Numbered from the stretch's first letter, positions 50,992 to 60,383 are shown. The stretch is 64,000 bases of DNA from Nocardia iowensis (GCF_019222765.1 NZ_CP078145.1:620001-684000); one strand, 5' to 3'. Notes: a model not told the origin generated them from the letters alone. Translations and numbers: made by a program.

Positions 50992-52076
50992 CGGCGCGCC
51001 TCCGAATCCAAGACAGTCACAAGGTTTTGCTGCAGCGCGGGGCCGCTGGTGGCATGGGCGAGTGCGCGATTCGCGGAACCAGCCATGATGGCCTCGGCCG
51101 CGAAACCGATGCGCTCCAGACCGGCGGCGAACATCGGGTTCGCGGCAAGCGCGCCGCCCGACGGATTCACCTTGGTGCCATTCGTCAAGCCGATCGCCTC
51201 GGCGAGAATCAGCTGCTGATGACTGAACGGCGCGTGCAGCTCGGCGATATCGAAGCTGGTGTTGCCGCCGGTAACCGCTTGTGCCGCAGCCGAAGTCGAC
51301 GGGGAGACGGTGAGATCGCGGGCACCGAGCGTCGGGGTGTCCACCCGATGCGCCATCCCGGTGATCCACGCCGGACGTTCGCAGAGTTCGCGCGCCCGGT
51401 CGCCGACCGCGAGCACGATCGCGGCGGCGCCATCGGTGATCGGCGCGATATCGTGGGCCCGCAGCGGATCGGCGACATACGGTGTGTCGAGCAGGCTTTC
51501 GACGTCGCCCCCCTCGCCTGCGGCCACCGCCGCCATATCGCGTTCGGTCCAGCGGCCCGCGTCCAGTCCGGCCCTGGCTTGCAGGCCCGCGATGGACCAT
51601 GCGTCCGGCCACAGCGGCGTGACCAGGTACGGATCGAGCTGCATGGTGAGAATCTGGCGCAGCGTGCCCGCCGACGACTTGCCGAAGCCGTACACCAGTG
51701 CGGTCTTCGCCTGTCCGGAGCGCAGTTTCACCCATGCCTCGTACAGCGCCCATGCGGCGTCCATCTCGACATGCGATTCGTTGATCGGCGGCACCGCGCC
51801 GATCGCATCGACTGCGGAGATGAACGAAAAAGCGCGTCCGGCAAGGTAATCAGAGGATCCGGAGCACCAGAAGTCGATATCGGACTTGGTGATGCCGAGC
51901 TGGCTGTAGAGCTGCTGGAAGCAGGGCACCAGCATCTCCACGCCATTGGTGGTGCCGAAGGTCTCCGGCACGTGCGGCGCGTGGGCGAAACCCACGACCG
52001 CGATGTCACTAGGGGGACGGTAGCCGTCGGAGCCCGCGGAGACGGCGGGGCGGGTAGACGGAGCTTTGTCAGTCAA
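50988..52076 (-). CDS. ltp4: Thiolase-like lipid-transfer protein Ltp4
   Basis: A 362-residue thiolase-superfamily protein, corresponding to Ltp4 (Rv3522). It has DIAVVGFAHAPHVPETFGTTNGVEML near the N-terminus, DFWCSGSSDYLAGRAFSFISAVDAIGAVPP and a C-terminal NPSGGALAANPMFAAGLERIGFAAE. The usual catalytic His motif is changed to AHATSGP, so it may be a partner subunit without full catalytic equipment. The apparent start is a TTG at 52076 with GAGAGG six bases upstream. It lies 12 bp after the DUF35 gene and overlaps ltp3 by four bases. Confidence 0.82.
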
Positions 52077-52088
52077 CGTGCGCCTCTC

Positions 52089-53159
52089 TCAGAGGTGGTG
52101 CTTGTAGGTCTCGTAGTCGGCATCCGGCTCGCCGGTGGGGCGGAAGTGGTCCACGTTCTCCAGCCCGAAGCCCCACTCCTCGCGCGGCTTCCACACGGCT
52201 TGCACCCGCATGCCCATCCGCACTTCGCTTGCCTCGCAACCGAGTACCAGGTGCAGCGCCGGAATGTCCGCTCCGTCCAACAGCACATACGCCGCGACAT
52301 ACGGTGGCTTGATCCGCTGACCGAGGAACGGCACGTTCACGATGCAGAAAGTGGTGACCGTGCCGCGGTCGGGCAGCTCCACGATCTCATCGGTGGGCCT
52401 GCCGTCGGTGGGGTTGGCGCCGCGCGGTGGGAAGTACACCTTGCCCGCGGCGTCGGTGCGTCCGCCGAGCAGTTTGCCTTCGGCGAGTCCGCGCAGGTAG
52501 ACGGTTTCCTGCGGCGACGCGGTGTGCTTGTAGGCGAGGTCGACCGGCGTGGTGATCATGGTGATCGGTTCGCCGTCGGACGCGGATTCAGCGGGTGCGC
52601 CGGACTTTTCGCCCGGTTCGAAACAGGCGATGTCGTGGATGCTGCCGGTGGTCTCGGCGGCCCACCGGACGGTCACCCGCATGCCGGTGTGGATGGCATC
52701 CGGCGTGGCGACGTCGACGGCGTGCAGCAGCGTGGTGTCCGCGCCGTCCAGCCGGATCAGCGCCCACGCGAACGGCCGGTCGAACGGCTGGCCGGGCAGC
52801 GGTTCGCGCACCCAGGTCCACGATTCGACGGTGCCGGTGTCGGCGACGTCGACGAACTCGGTGAGCGGGTCGGCGGTGATCGGATCGTATTCCGGCGGCG
52901 GGACGAGCACCCGCCCGTCCGAGCCGCGCGCGCCGACGAGCTTGCGGGCGCGCAGGTTGGTCAGAAAATTGCCGATGGTCGGCCCGACGGACCGGGTGTA
53001 GTCGAATCGCATTCGCAGGGGCGCACTGAGTACATCGGGTGCGGTGTGCACATCTGCCGCCCGGCCGCCGCCCCTCATGGAGTCACTGCGCGACGCTGTG
53101 TTCAATTTCGCCCCTCTCTCATCGGCGATTACGCCGGATGCAGTATTCCCCTGAGTCAC
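52089..53159 (-). CDS. Tandem DUF35 OB-fold protein (Rv3521-like)
   Basis: A protein of up to 356 residues with two DUF35/ChsH2-C OB-fold repeats. One contains DPLTEFVDVADTGTVESWTWV and PFAWALIRLDGADTTLLHAVD; the second contains IVELPDRGTVTTFCIVNVPF and YVAAYVLLDGADIPALHLVLG. Such proteins bind and complete Ltp retro-aldolases. The usual zinc-ribbon cysteines are missing in both repeats. Three starts are possible: GTG 53159, TTG 53105 with GAGAGAGG upstream, and ATG 53078. A KstR-type site is 10 bp upstream of the GTG. It is first in a five-gene operon ending with the NTF2-like gene. Confidence 0.84.
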   Translation of the reverse strand: MTQGNTASGVIADERGAKLNTASRSDSMRGGGRAADVHTAPDVLSAPLRMRFDYTRSVGPTIGNFLTNLRARKLVGARGSDGRVLVPPPEYDPITADPLTEFVDVADTGTVESWTWVREPLPGQPFDRPFAWALIRLDGADTTLLHAVDVATPDAIHTGMRVTVRWAAETTGSIHDIACFEPGEKSGAPAESASDGEPITMITTPVDLAYKHTASPQETVYLRGLAEGKLLGGRTDAAGKVYFPPRGANPTDGRPTDEIVELPDRGTVTTFCIVNVPFLGQRIKPPYVAAYVLLDGADIPALHLVLGCEASEVRMGMRVQAVWKPREEWGFGLENVDHFRPTGEPDADYETYKHHL

Positions 53160-53168
53160 AATGTCGAG

Positions 53169-53182
53169 TAGAACAGGTTCTT
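53169..53182. promoter_or_regulatory. KstR-like operator before the DUF35 operon and the LLM gene
   Basis: TAGAACAGGTTCTT fits seven of eight fixed positions of the KstR motif. It lies between the DUF35 gene (10 bp from its GTG) and the rightward LLM gene (38 bp from its ATG). Confidence 0.72.
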
Positions 53183-53220
53183 ATTCTGCTGGCAAGCAGT
53201 TGGCTCGGAAAGGGTGGCGC

Positions 53221-54258
53221 ATGAAGTTCGGATTGCAACTCGGGTACTGGATGGCGCAGCCGCCGCAGAATGCGGGCGAGCTGGTGATCGCGGCCGAGGA
53301 TGCGGGGTTCGACGCCGTATTCGCCGCGGAATCTTGGGGATCGGATGCCTTCGGCCCGCTGACCTGGTGGGGATCGTCGACGCAGCGGGTGCGGCTCGGT
53401 ACTTCCGTTGTGCAGATGTCGGCCCGCACGCCCGCCGCGACGGCCATGCACGCGCTCACGCTGGACCATCTCAGCGGCGGCCGGGCCATCCTCGGGCTCG
53501 GCGTCTCCGGGCCGCAGGTGGTGGAGGGCTGGTACGGGCAGCCGTTCGCCAAGCCGTTGCAGCGCACCCGGGAGTACGTCGGGATCATCCGGCGCATTCT
53601 CGAGCGGCAGGCGCCGGTCACCAATGATGGGCCGAATTATCCGCTGCCCTATCAGGGGCCGGGGTCTACCGGTCTCGGCAAGCCGCTCAAGCCGATAGTG
53701 CATCCGCTACGTGCGGATTTGCCGATCTGGCTCGGCGCGGAGGGCCCGAAGAACGTGGCGCTGACCGCGGAGATCGCGGACGGCTGGCTCGCGATCTACT
53801 ACGCGCCCCGACTGGCGAACATGTACAACGACTGGCTCGACGAAGGTTTTGCCAGGGCGGGTGCGCGCCGGTCGCGGGCGGACTTCGAGATCGCCGCGAG
53901 CTGCCAGGTGGTGATCACCGACGATGCGGCGAGCGAGATCGAACGGTTGCGCTGGATCATGGCGCTCTACATCGGCGGTATGGGTGCGCCGGAGCAGAAT
54001 TTCCACGCCCAGGTCTACCGGCGGATGGGCTACGAGCGCGAGGTCGACGAGATCGGCAGGCTGTTCCAGGCGGGCAAGAAGGCGGAGGCGGCCGCCGTGG
54101 TGCCGGATGAGCTGATTCTCGACACCGCGATCATCGGCGACGAGGAACACGTCCGTAAGCAACTCGGGGTCTGGTCGGCGGCCGGTGTCACCATGCTGCT
54201 GGTGTCGGTCCCCGATGTCGCGCAATTACGTCGGCTCGCACCCCTTGTCGATATGTAG
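53221..54258 (+). CDS. LLM-class F420-type oxidoreductase (Rv3520c-like)
   Basis: A 345-residue luciferase-like protein very similar to Rv3520c. Shared stretches are MKFGLQLGYWMAQPPQNAGE, GLGVSGPQVVEGWYGQPFAKPL, HPLRADLPIWLGAEGPKNVAL and NMYNDWLDEGFARAGARRSR. It is a putative F420-dependent oxidoreductase of the KstR regulon acting on a steroid or side-chain intermediate. ATG 53221 gives the conserved N-terminus. Its stop codon TAG is the first three bases of the KstR operator controlling the next gene. Confidence 0.87.
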   Translation: MKFGLQLGYWMAQPPQNAGELVIAAEDAGFDAVFAAESWGSDAFGPLTWWGSSTQRVRLGTSVVQMSARTPAATAMHALTLDHLSGGRAILGLGVSGPQVVEGWYGQPFAKPLQRTREYVGIIRRILERQAPVTNDGPNYPLPYQGPGSTGLGKPLKPIVHPLRADLPIWLGAEGPKNVALTAEIADGWLAIYYAPRLANMYNDWLDEGFARAGARRSRADFEIAASCQVVITDDAASEIERLRWIMALYIGGMGAPEQNFHAQVYRRMGYEREVDEIGRLFQAGKKAEAAAVVPDELILDTAIIGDEEHVRKQLGVWSAAGVTMLLVSVPDVAQLRRLAPLVDM

Positions 54259-54269
54259 AACACGTTCTA
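54256..54269. promoter_or_regulatory. Perfectly symmetrical KstR operator
   Basis: TAGAACACGTTCTA is a full palindrome except at the central dinucleotide and matches the KstR motif at every fixed position. It overlaps the stop codon of the LLM gene and lies 11 bp before the GTG of the acyl-CoA synthetase gene, giving that gene its own promoter. Confidence 0.88.
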
Positions 54270-54280
54270 GATTCAATACT

Positions 54281-55840
54281 GTGACGACGACGCAGGAGTC
54301 AGTAAACATTCTCGGTCTGTGGAACATCGCCGAAGCCGAACCCGATCGGATCGCCATGGTCGATCCGGCGGGCCGGGAGGTGACGTATCGCGAATTGGCC
54401 ACGCTGGCCGACCGATACGCCACCGGCCTGCGCGGGCTCGGCCTGGAAACCGGCGACGTGCTGGTGAGCATGGTGCACAACTGCGTCGAGGCGATCGCCG
54501 CCTACTTCGCGGCGTATCAGGCCGGGCTGTACATCGTCGCGGTGAACTGGCACCTCACCGGCCCCGAGGTCGCCTACATCCTGCAGGACAGCGAGGCGAA
54601 GGCGTTCCTGGCCAGCGATCGCTTCGCCGCCACCGCCAAGGCCGCCGCCGACGAGGCGAAACTGCCTGCGACGGCGCGCTTTTCGGTCGGTGAAATCGAG
54701 GGCTTCAAGTCGGTGTCCTGGCTCGGCGCGGCCGATACCGGGCGCCCGACGGACCGCAGCACCGGGGCGCCGATGCTCTACACCTCCGGAACCACGGGGC
54801 GGCCCAAGGGCGTTCGCCGCCCGCTCACCGGGGCCGACCCGGATGTCGTTCCGCCGCACACCACCGCGTTCTTCGGTCTGTTCGAGCTGGCGCCGTACGA
54901 CGATCACGTGCACATCTGCGGCTCACCGCTCTATCACACCGCGGTGCTGAACTTCGCGACCATCTCGATCCAGTTGGGGCACAAGCTCGTTCTGATGGAT
55001 CGTTGGGACGCCGAGGAGATGTTGCGGCTGATCGACAAGTACCGGGTGACGCACAGCCACATGGTGCCGACCCAGTTCCACCGACTGCTCGCGCTGCCCG
55101 AAGAGGTGCGCGCCAAGTACGACGTGTCCTCGCTGCGCAGCATGGTGCACGGGGCCGCCCCGTGCCCGCAGGAGACCAAGCGGAAGATGCTCGAATGGTG
55201 GGGACCTACGGTCACCGAGTACTACGCGGCCACCGAGGGCGGCGGCACGGTGATCAACGGAACCGAGTGGCTGCGCAAGCCCGGCTCGGTCGGCAAGGCG
55301 TGGCCGTGGTCGGTGATCAAGGTGCTCAGCGAAGAGGACGGCTCCGAGGTGCCCGTCGGTGAGCCGGGCCTGGTCTACATGCGCATGGGCGCTTCGAGTT
55401 TCGAGTACCACCACGACAAGGCCAAGACCGAGGATTCCCGCGTCGGCGACCTGTTCACCGTCGGCGACATCGGGCACCTCGACGAGGACGGCTACCTGTA
55501 CCTGCACGACCGCCGCTCCGACCTGATCCTGTCCGGCGGCGTGAACATCTACCCGGCCGAGATCGAAAACGTGCTGATCACCCACCCGAAGGTCGCCGAC
55601 GTCGCGGTCTTCGGTATCCCGCACCCGGATTGGGGCGCCGAGGTCAAGGCGGTCGTGCAGCCTGCCGAGGGCGTCGAAGGCACCGATGAGCTCACCGCCG
55701 AGCTGCTGGCCTTTGCCGCAACGCAGTTGGCGAAGTACAAGATGCCGAAGTCGGTCGACTATCTCTCCGAACTGCCCCGGGATCCCAATGGGAAGCTGTA
55801 CAAGCGCAAACTTCGTGAGCGGTACGTTCCGGCGTCCTGA
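54281..55840 (+). CDS. Steroid-associated acyl-CoA synthetase
   Basis: A 519-residue ANL-family ligase. The P-loop is LYTSGTTGRPKGV, the A5-like motif is YYAATEGGGTV, the hinge is TVGDIGHLDEDGYLYLHDRRSDLILSGG in parts, and the C-terminal lysine is in PNGKLYKRKL. It should activate a steroid side-chain carboxylate to its CoA ester. It does not resemble FadD17 or FadD19 and seems nearer to FadD4/FadD8-type synthetases, so no symbol is given. GTG 54281 lies 11 bp after a perfect KstR box and lacks a Shine-Dalgarno, so the mRNA is probably leaderless. Confidence 0.85.
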   Translation: MTTTQESVNILGLWNIAEAEPDRIAMVDPAGREVTYRELATLADRYATGLRGLGLETGDVLVSMVHNCVEAIAAYFAAYQAGLYIVAVNWHLTGPEVAYILQDSEAKAFLASDRFAATAKAAADEAKLPATARFSVGEIEGFKSVSWLGAADTGRPTDRSTGAPMLYTSGTTGRPKGVRRPLTGADPDVVPPHTTAFFGLFELAPYDDHVHICGSPLYHTAVLNFATISIQLGHKLVLMDRWDAEEMLRLIDKYRVTHSHMVPTQFHRLLALPEEVRAKYDVSSLRSMVHGAAPCPQETKRKMLEWWGPTVTEYYAATEGGGTVINGTEWLRKPGSVGKAWPWSVIKVLSEEDGSEVPVGEPGLVYMRMGASSFEYHHDKAKTEDSRVGDLFTVGDIGHLDEDGYLYLHDRRSDLILSGGVNIYPAEIENVLITHPKVADVAVFGIPHPDWGAEVKAVVQPAEGVEGTDELTAELLAFAATQLAKYKMPKSVDYLSELPRDPNGKLYKRKLRERYVPAS

Positions 55841-56036
55841 GTGTTCGGACGCCCAAGGTGATCAATCCGGTGAGCTGAAGACCTACCCAGGTTTTCTCGT
55901 GAGTAGTGCTGGGCGCGTCGGGTGCCGTACCCGGCTTTCACCTCGAGTCAGGTGCTCGGTGTCGGGTTCCGGCGTGGTCATCTGGCTGTGGTGGCGTCGT
56001 CGAGCCCTCCAGGAGGGGTGCGAGGTGCGGATTCGA

Positions 56037-56112
56037 GCGGCACCCACAGACCATGCATACGGTTCACAGGGGCTCTGACCCCTGTGAACCGTATGCACTC
56101 TCTGTGGGCCGC
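56037..56112. repeat. Very long intergenic hairpin
   Basis: The core is a perfect 19-bp inverted repeat (56054-56072 and 56079-56097) with a 6-base loop. A symmetrical 3x3 internal loop separates it from a further 8-bp stem, CCCACAGA/TCTGTGGG. A GCGG/CCGC stem closes beyond a two-base bulge. In total 31 base pairs form over 76 bases, far beyond a normal terminator. It may still serve as the terminator of the convergent genes. Confidence 0.8.
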
Positions 56113-56154
56113 ACACGACGTCTGCGAGCTCTCCTCCCAAGCGTCGCTTGCCTT

Positions 56155-56178
56155 GCCTGCCAAACCTTTCCGGCAGGC
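56155..56178 (-). terminator. Terminator of the SigG-like gene
   Basis: A 7-bp stem, GCCTGCC/GGCAGGC, with a 10-base loop lies 14 bp past the stop of the sigma-factor gene. It is short but GC-rich and well placed. Confidence 0.55.
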
Positions 56179-56192
56179 GGGCCGGGGACCGG

Positions 56193-57191
56193 TCAGACCG
56201 CCTCGCGCAATTCCGGCTCCAGCCCGAACAACGGAAACAGCTTCTCCGTATCCAGGAAGAAGTTCAGCCCGGACACCGCGTCGCCGTCGAGTTCCAGCAC
56301 GGTGATCGACCACGGAATCCACACGCCCGGTTCGCCGCTCGGCTTGTAATGGCCGAAGGCGGGGTGGCCGTTGGCGCCGGGCAGGCGGACCATGCGGGAG
56401 TTGCGGCAGGCGCTGCCGGTGCCGAGCATGAACGCGGCCACGTTTTCGGGGCCGGAGATCCACAGTTCGATCGGCGGCATGGACAGGGCCACGTCTTTTT
56501 TGAGCAGCGTGGTGAGGGTGTCCATGTCGTAGGCCTCGAACGCCTTGACGAAGTTGTCGACCAGCTTGCGCTGGTCCTCGTTGGACTCGTCGTAGTTGTC
56601 GGTGGTCGTCGGCTGCACCTTCGACATGGTTGCCCTGGCGCGTTGCAGTGCGCTGTTCACCGACGCGGGGGACATGGTGAGGGCTTCGGCGGTCTCGTTG
56701 GCGGAGAACCGCAGCACCTCACGCATGATCAGGATGGCGCGCTGGGTGGCGGGCAGGTGCTGACAGGCCGCGACGAAGGCGAGCCGCAGCGTGTCCTTGG
56801 CCGAGGCGTGGTCGGCCGGGTCGGCGCCGAACGCGAGGGCGTTCGGGATCGGCTCGATCCAGACGTAGTCCGGCTGCGGCGCGGGTAGTGGTGAGTCCGG
56901 TCGCGACGGCCCGGACAGGTCCATCGGCCTGGCCCGCCGCTGCGGGCCGTCGAGCATGTCGAGGCAGACGTTCGTGGCGATCCGATACAGCCAGGAGCGC
57001 AGACTCGCGCGGCCCTCGAACGAGTCGTAGGACTTCCACGCGCGGGTGAAGGTCTCCTGGACGGCATCCTCGGCTTCGAAGGACGAGCCGAGCATGCGGT
57101 AGGCGTAAGCGCACAATTCCCTGCGGTGCTTCTCGAAGGATTCGAGCACATCGGGGGCGAGGCCGGCGGACTGGCCGGACGGGTCGTTCAT
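56193..57191 (-). CDS. ECF sigma factor, SigG/SigJ-type with SnoaL domain
   Basis: A 332-residue extracytoplasmic-function sigma factor of the ECF41/SigG type. Region 2 is ELCAYAYRMLGSSFEAEDAVQETFTRAW and region 4 is LPATQRAILIMREVLRFSANETAEALTMSPASVNSALQRAR (in parts). A SnoaL/NTF2-like C-terminal domain of about 110 residues, starting near DNFVKAFEAYDMDTLTTLL, modulates activity in place of an anti-sigma factor. ATG 57191 is chosen; the upstream extension is Pro-rich and unlike the family. It is divergent from a VOC-family gene, a common arrangement for regulon targets. No link to steroids is evident. Confidence 0.85.
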   Translation of the reverse strand: MNDPSGQSAGLAPDVLESFEKHRRELCAYAYRMLGSSFEAEDAVQETFTRAWKSYDSFEGRASLRSWLYRIATNVCLDMLDGPQRRARPMDLSGPSRPDSPLPAPQPDYVWIEPIPNALAFGADPADHASAKDTLRLAFVAACQHLPATQRAILIMREVLRFSANETAEALTMSPASVNSALQRARATMSKVQPTTTDNYDESNEDQRKLVDNFVKAFEAYDMDTLTTLLKKDVALSMPPIELWISGPENVAAFMLGTGSACRNSRMVRLPGANGHPAFGHYKPSGEPGVWIPWSITVLELDGDAVSGLNFFLDTEKLFPLFGLEPELREAV

Positions 57192-57381
57192 GGGTGTCAC
57201 CCTGCCACAGGCCACCGACACATCCCAGACCCAAAAGCCTGCTACCTGCGGCGGCAAGATCATCGACGGGTTCGCCGCGGTGGGTGCGGTCACATCCGCG
57301 GGCTGTGGCGATGAGTTCCGCGGCCGCGATTCGTCTCTATTGGTGCGCAACTAAACAGGCGGACTACGAAAAGGTGCCGAG

Positions 57382-57798
57382 ATGACCAGCCGGATGATTT
57401 TCCTCAATCTCCCCGTCGCCGACCTCAAACGGTCGAAGAACTTCTACGAGGCGGTCGGCTGGAAGGTCAACCAGGAGTTCACCGACGACAACGCGGCCTG
57501 CATCGTGATCGACGACAACATCTGCATCATGCTGCTGACCAGACAGTTCTTCACCACCTTCAGCAAGCGGCCGGTCGCCATTACCACCGAGAAAGTCGGC
57601 GCCACTTATGGATTGGCGCTGGCCAGTGTCGCGGAGGTGGACGCTCTCGTGACGGCGGCGCTGACCGCGGGCGCCACCGAGGAGGTCAACGAGGACAAGC
57701 GGGCGCAGGAGGAGCAGGTCGGCATGTACAGCCGCACCTTCCTCGATCCGGACGGCCACCAGTGGGAGCCGTTCTGGATGGACTACGCGGGCAATTGA
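57382..57798 (+). CDS. VOC-family glyoxalase-like protein
   Basis: A 138-residue vicinal-oxygen-chelate protein with the paired beta-alpha-beta modules (IFLNLPVADLKRSKNFYEAVGW at the start; YSRTFLDPDGHQWEPFWM at the end). These are metal-binding enzymes or resistance proteins. The exact activity cannot be told, since canonical glyoxalase ligands are not fully present. It is divergent from the SigG-like sigma gene across 190 bp and is a plausible target of that factor. A strong terminator follows. Confidence 0.8.
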   Translation: MTSRMIFLNLPVADLKRSKNFYEAVGWKVNQEFTDDNAACIVIDDNICIMLLTRQFFTTFSKRPVAITTEKVGATYGLALASVAEVDALVTAALTAGATEEVNEDKRAQEEQVGMYSRTFLDPDGHQWEPFWMDYAGN

Positions 57799-57813
57799 GC
57801 CCGACGAGGGGTC

Positions 57814-57841
57814 GCCCCCGGCACCGGAAGGTGCCGGGGGC
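57814..57841. terminator. Bidirectional terminator between the VOC gene and echA19
   Basis: A perfect 12-bp GC-rich stem, GCCCCCGGCACC and its complement, is closed by a GGAA tetraloop. TTGCGTTTT follows on the right. It lies between convergent genes. Confidence 0.88.
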
Positions 57842-57850
57842 GTTGCGTTT

Positions 57851-58633
57851 TCAGCTGCCGGTGAAGGTCGGCTTGCGCTTCTCCGCGAAGGCCTTGGGGC
57901 CCTCTTTGGCGTCGGCGGAGCGGAAGACGGCCGTGCCGAGTTTCGCGTCGATCTGGAACGCCTCTTCCTCGTGCATGCCCTCGGTTTCCCGGATGGTCCG
58001 CAGGATGGCCTGGACCGCCAGCGGGCCGTTGGCGGCGATCTGCGCGGCGAGTTCCAGCGCCTTGTCGAGGGCGCTGCCGTCGGGCACCACGTGCCCGATC
58101 AGGCCGATCTCCTTGGCCTCCGCGGCGGTGACGTGCCTGCCGGTCAGCAGGATATCGGCGGCCACGGTGTAGGGAATCTGGCGGACCAGCCGCACCGCGG
58201 ACCCACCGAGCGGGAACAGCCCCCACCGAGCCTCGGAGACACCGAATTTCGCGCTTTCGCCGGCCACCCGGATGTCGGTGCCCTGCAAAATCTCGGTGCC
58301 GCCCGCGATGGCAGGGCCCTCGACCGCCGCGATCAACGGCTTGGTGAGCCTGCGGCCCTTGAGCAGCGCCTCGATCTTCGACAGGTCCCAGCCGCCGCCC
58401 GCGAACGAATCGCCAGGGTGCTGCGCGGTCATCGCCTTCAGATCCGCGCCCGCGCAGAACGCGCCGCCCGCGCCGGTCAGGATCGCCACCCGGATGTCCG
58501 GATCGCTGTCCACCTGATCCCAGGCGTCGCGCATGATCGCCATCATCTCCGCCGACAGCGCGTTGCGCGCCTCGGGGCGATTCATCGTGACGATCAGGAC
58601 GTGGTCGCGCTTCTCGACGAGGCAATGTGGCAT
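57851..58633 (-). CDS. echA19: Steroid enoyl-CoA hydratase EchA19
   Basis: EchA19 hydrates steroid side-chain enoyl-CoAs. The 260-residue crotonase has the oxyanion loop [13 protein letters not shown] and the long segment [20 protein letters not shown], shared almost verbatim with Rv3516. [22 protein letters not shown] and [20 protein letters not shown] follow. The start at 58633 has GGAG upstream. It is divergent from fadD19, as in M. tuberculosis, with a KstR-type site between them. Confidence 0.93.
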   Translation of the reverse strand: MPHCLVEKRDHVLIVTMNRPEARNALSAEMMAIMRDAWDQVDSDPDIRVAILTGAGGAFCAGADLKAMTAQHPGDSFAGGGWDLSKIEALLKGRRLTKPLIAAVEGPAIAGGTEILQGTDIRVAGESAKFGVSEARWGLFPLGGSAVRLVRQIPYTVAADILLTGRHVTAAEAKEIGLIGHVVPDGSALDKALELAAQIAANGPLAVQAILRTIRETEGMHEEEAFQIDAKLGTAVFRSADAKEGPKAFAEKRKPTFTGS

Positions 58634-58669
58634 TGGCGAATCTCCTGACTTCTGAGCCTTGCCAGGAAC

Positions 58670-58683
58670 AGTAACACGTTCTA
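58670..58683. promoter_or_regulatory. KstR-like operator between echA19 and fadD19
   Basis: AGTAACACGTTCTA, which reads TAGAACGTGTTACT on the other strand, fits seven of eight fixed positions of the KstR motif. It is 11 bp from the fadD19 GTG and 36 bp from the echA19 ATG. Confidence 0.74.
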
Positions 58684-58694
58684 TTTTTAGCCTT

Positions 58695-60344
58695 GTGAGC
58701 TACAACATAGCGGACCTTGTCGAACACTCCATCGACCTGATGCCCGACCGCGTCGCGCTCGCTGACGACGGCCGCGAGGTGACCTACGCACAGCTGGAGG
58801 AGCGCGCCAACAAGTTGGCTCACTACCTGCTCGAACACGGCGTCAAGCCGGGTGACAAGGTGGGCATCTACTCGCGCAACACGATCGAGGCCGTCGAGGC
58901 GATGGTCGCGGTGTTCAAGGCGCGCGCGGTGATGATCAACGTGAACTTCCGATACGTCGAGAACGAGTTGCAATATATCTTCGACAATTCGGACATGGTC
59001 GCGCTGATCCACGAGCGCCGCTACAGCGACCGGGTGGCCGGGGTCCGCCCGAATACGCCGTTGCTGAAAACCGTGATCGTCATCGACGACGATACGACCG
59101 GCACCGTTCCCACCGCAGCGGATTCGGTGGAGTACGAAGCGGCGCTGGCGGCCTCGTCCGGTGAGCGGGACTTCGGCGAGCGTTCGCCCGACGACATCTT
59201 CATGCTCTACACCGGCGGCACCACCGGCCTGCCGAAGGGCGTGATGTGGCGGCACGAGGATTGGTGGCGGGTGCTCGGCGGCGGCATCAACTTCCTCAAC
59301 GGGGAATACGTGCAGGACGAATGGCATCAGTCCAAGCTGGGTGCCGGTAATCCGCAGATGGTGCGGTTCCCGATTCCGCCGATGATCCACGGTGGCTCGC
59401 AGACGGCCACCTTCCACAGCCTGTTCGACGGCGGTAAGGCCGTGATGATCCCGGAGTTCACCGGGCACGGGGTGTGGCAGCACATCGATCGGCACAAGAT
59501 CAACCTCATCTTCATCACCGGCGACGCCATGGCGCGGCCGATGGTCGACGCGTTGCTCGAAGGCAATCCGGAAACCGGTGCGCCGTACGATCTTTCGAGT
59601 CTGTACGTGATCGCCAGCAGTGCTGCGCTGTTCTCACCGACGCTCAAGGACAAGTTCCTCGAACTACTGCCGACCCGGATGATCACCGACTCCATCGGTT
59701 CCTCGGAGACCGGGTTCGGCGGACTGTCCGTCGTTGCCAAGGGCATGAACCACACCGGCGGACCGCGGGTGAAGATCGACGCAGCTACGGCGGTGCTCGA
59801 CGAGGACGGCAACCCGGTGGTGCCCGGCTCCGGTCAGGTCGGCTTCATCGCCCGCAAGGGTCATATCCCGCTGGGCTACTACAAGGACGAGGCCAAGACC
59901 GCCGCAACATTCAAGGTGCTCAACGGCATTCGCTACTCGATCCCCGGCGACTACGCCAGGGTCGAGGAGGACGGCACGGTCACCATGCTCGGCCGCGGCT
60001 CGGTCAGCATCAACAGCGGCGGCGAAAAGATCTACCCCGAGGAGGTCGAGGGCGCCCTGAAGTGTCACCCCGACGTCTTCGACGCCCTGGTCGTCGGCGT
60101 CGACGACGAGCGCTGGGGCCAGCGCGTCGCGGCGGTAGTCCAATGCCGCGGCGACAAACGCCCCACCCTCGACGAACTCCGCCCCGTACTCACCCAGGAA
60201 ATCGCCCCCTACAAACTCCCCCGCAGCCTCTGGTACGTCGACGAGATCAAGCGCAACCCCGCAGGCAAGCCCGACTACCGCTGGGCCAAAGCGCAAACCG
60301 AGGACCGCCCAGCCGACGAGCACGTCGAAGCGAGCTCGAAGTAG
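58695..60344 (+). CDS. fadD19: Sterol side-chain acyl-CoA ligase FadD19
   Basis: FadD19 forms CoA thioesters of C8-side-chain steroid acids (cholestenoate type). The 549-residue ANL-family ligase has the P-loop [19 protein letters not shown] and [30 protein letters not shown] and the hinge [20 protein letters not shown] follow, with C-terminal Lys in [10 protein letters not shown]. Start GTG 58695 gives the conserved N-terminus ([17 protein letters not shown]) and lies 11 bp past a KstR-type site, so a leaderless mRNA is likely. Divergent echA19 confirms the assignment. Confidence 0.94.
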   Translation: MSYNIADLVEHSIDLMPDRVALADDGREVTYAQLEERANKLAHYLLEHGVKPGDKVGIYSRNTIEAVEAMVAVFKARAVMINVNFRYVENELQYIFDNSDMVALIHERRYSDRVAGVRPNTPLLKTVIVIDDDTTGTVPTAADSVEYEAALAASSGERDFGERSPDDIFMLYTGGTTGLPKGVMWRHEDWWRVLGGGINFLNGEYVQDEWHQSKLGAGNPQMVRFPIPPMIHGGSQTATFHSLFDGGKAVMIPEFTGHGVWQHIDRHKINLIFITGDAMARPMVDALLEGNPETGAPYDLSSLYVIASSAALFSPTLKDKFLELLPTRMITDSIGSSETGFGGLSVVAKGMNHTGGPRVKIDAATAVLDEDGNPVVPGSGQVGFIARKGHIPLGYYKDEAKTAATFKVLNGIRYSIPGDYARVEEDGTVTMLGRGSVSINSGGEKIYPEEVEGALKCHPDVFDALVVGVDDERWGQRVAAVVQCRGDKRPTLDELRPVLTQEIAPYKLPRSLWYVDEIKRNPAGKPDYRWAKAQTEDRPADEHVEASSK

Positions 60345-60383
60345 AGCCACTGCCCTTCGGCTTTGCCTGCCCGGTCAGCCGAA

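Larger units (their letters stand above)
55841..56192. other. Intergenic region between convergent genes
   Basis: These 352 bp lie between the synthetase gene and the sigma-factor gene. They contain the very long hairpin at 56037-56112 and a shorter one at 56155-56178. The short reading frames here run through both hairpins and do not look coding. Confidence 0.6.

Noticed and set aside
51027..53171. A 714-codon plus-strand frame
   Set aside because: Antisense to ltp4 and the DUF35 gene; its protein is Arg/Gly-rich low complexity without domains.
55906..56349. A plus-strand frame of 147 codons downstream of the synthetase
   Set aside because: It passes through both intergenic hairpins and the antisense of the sigma-factor gene.
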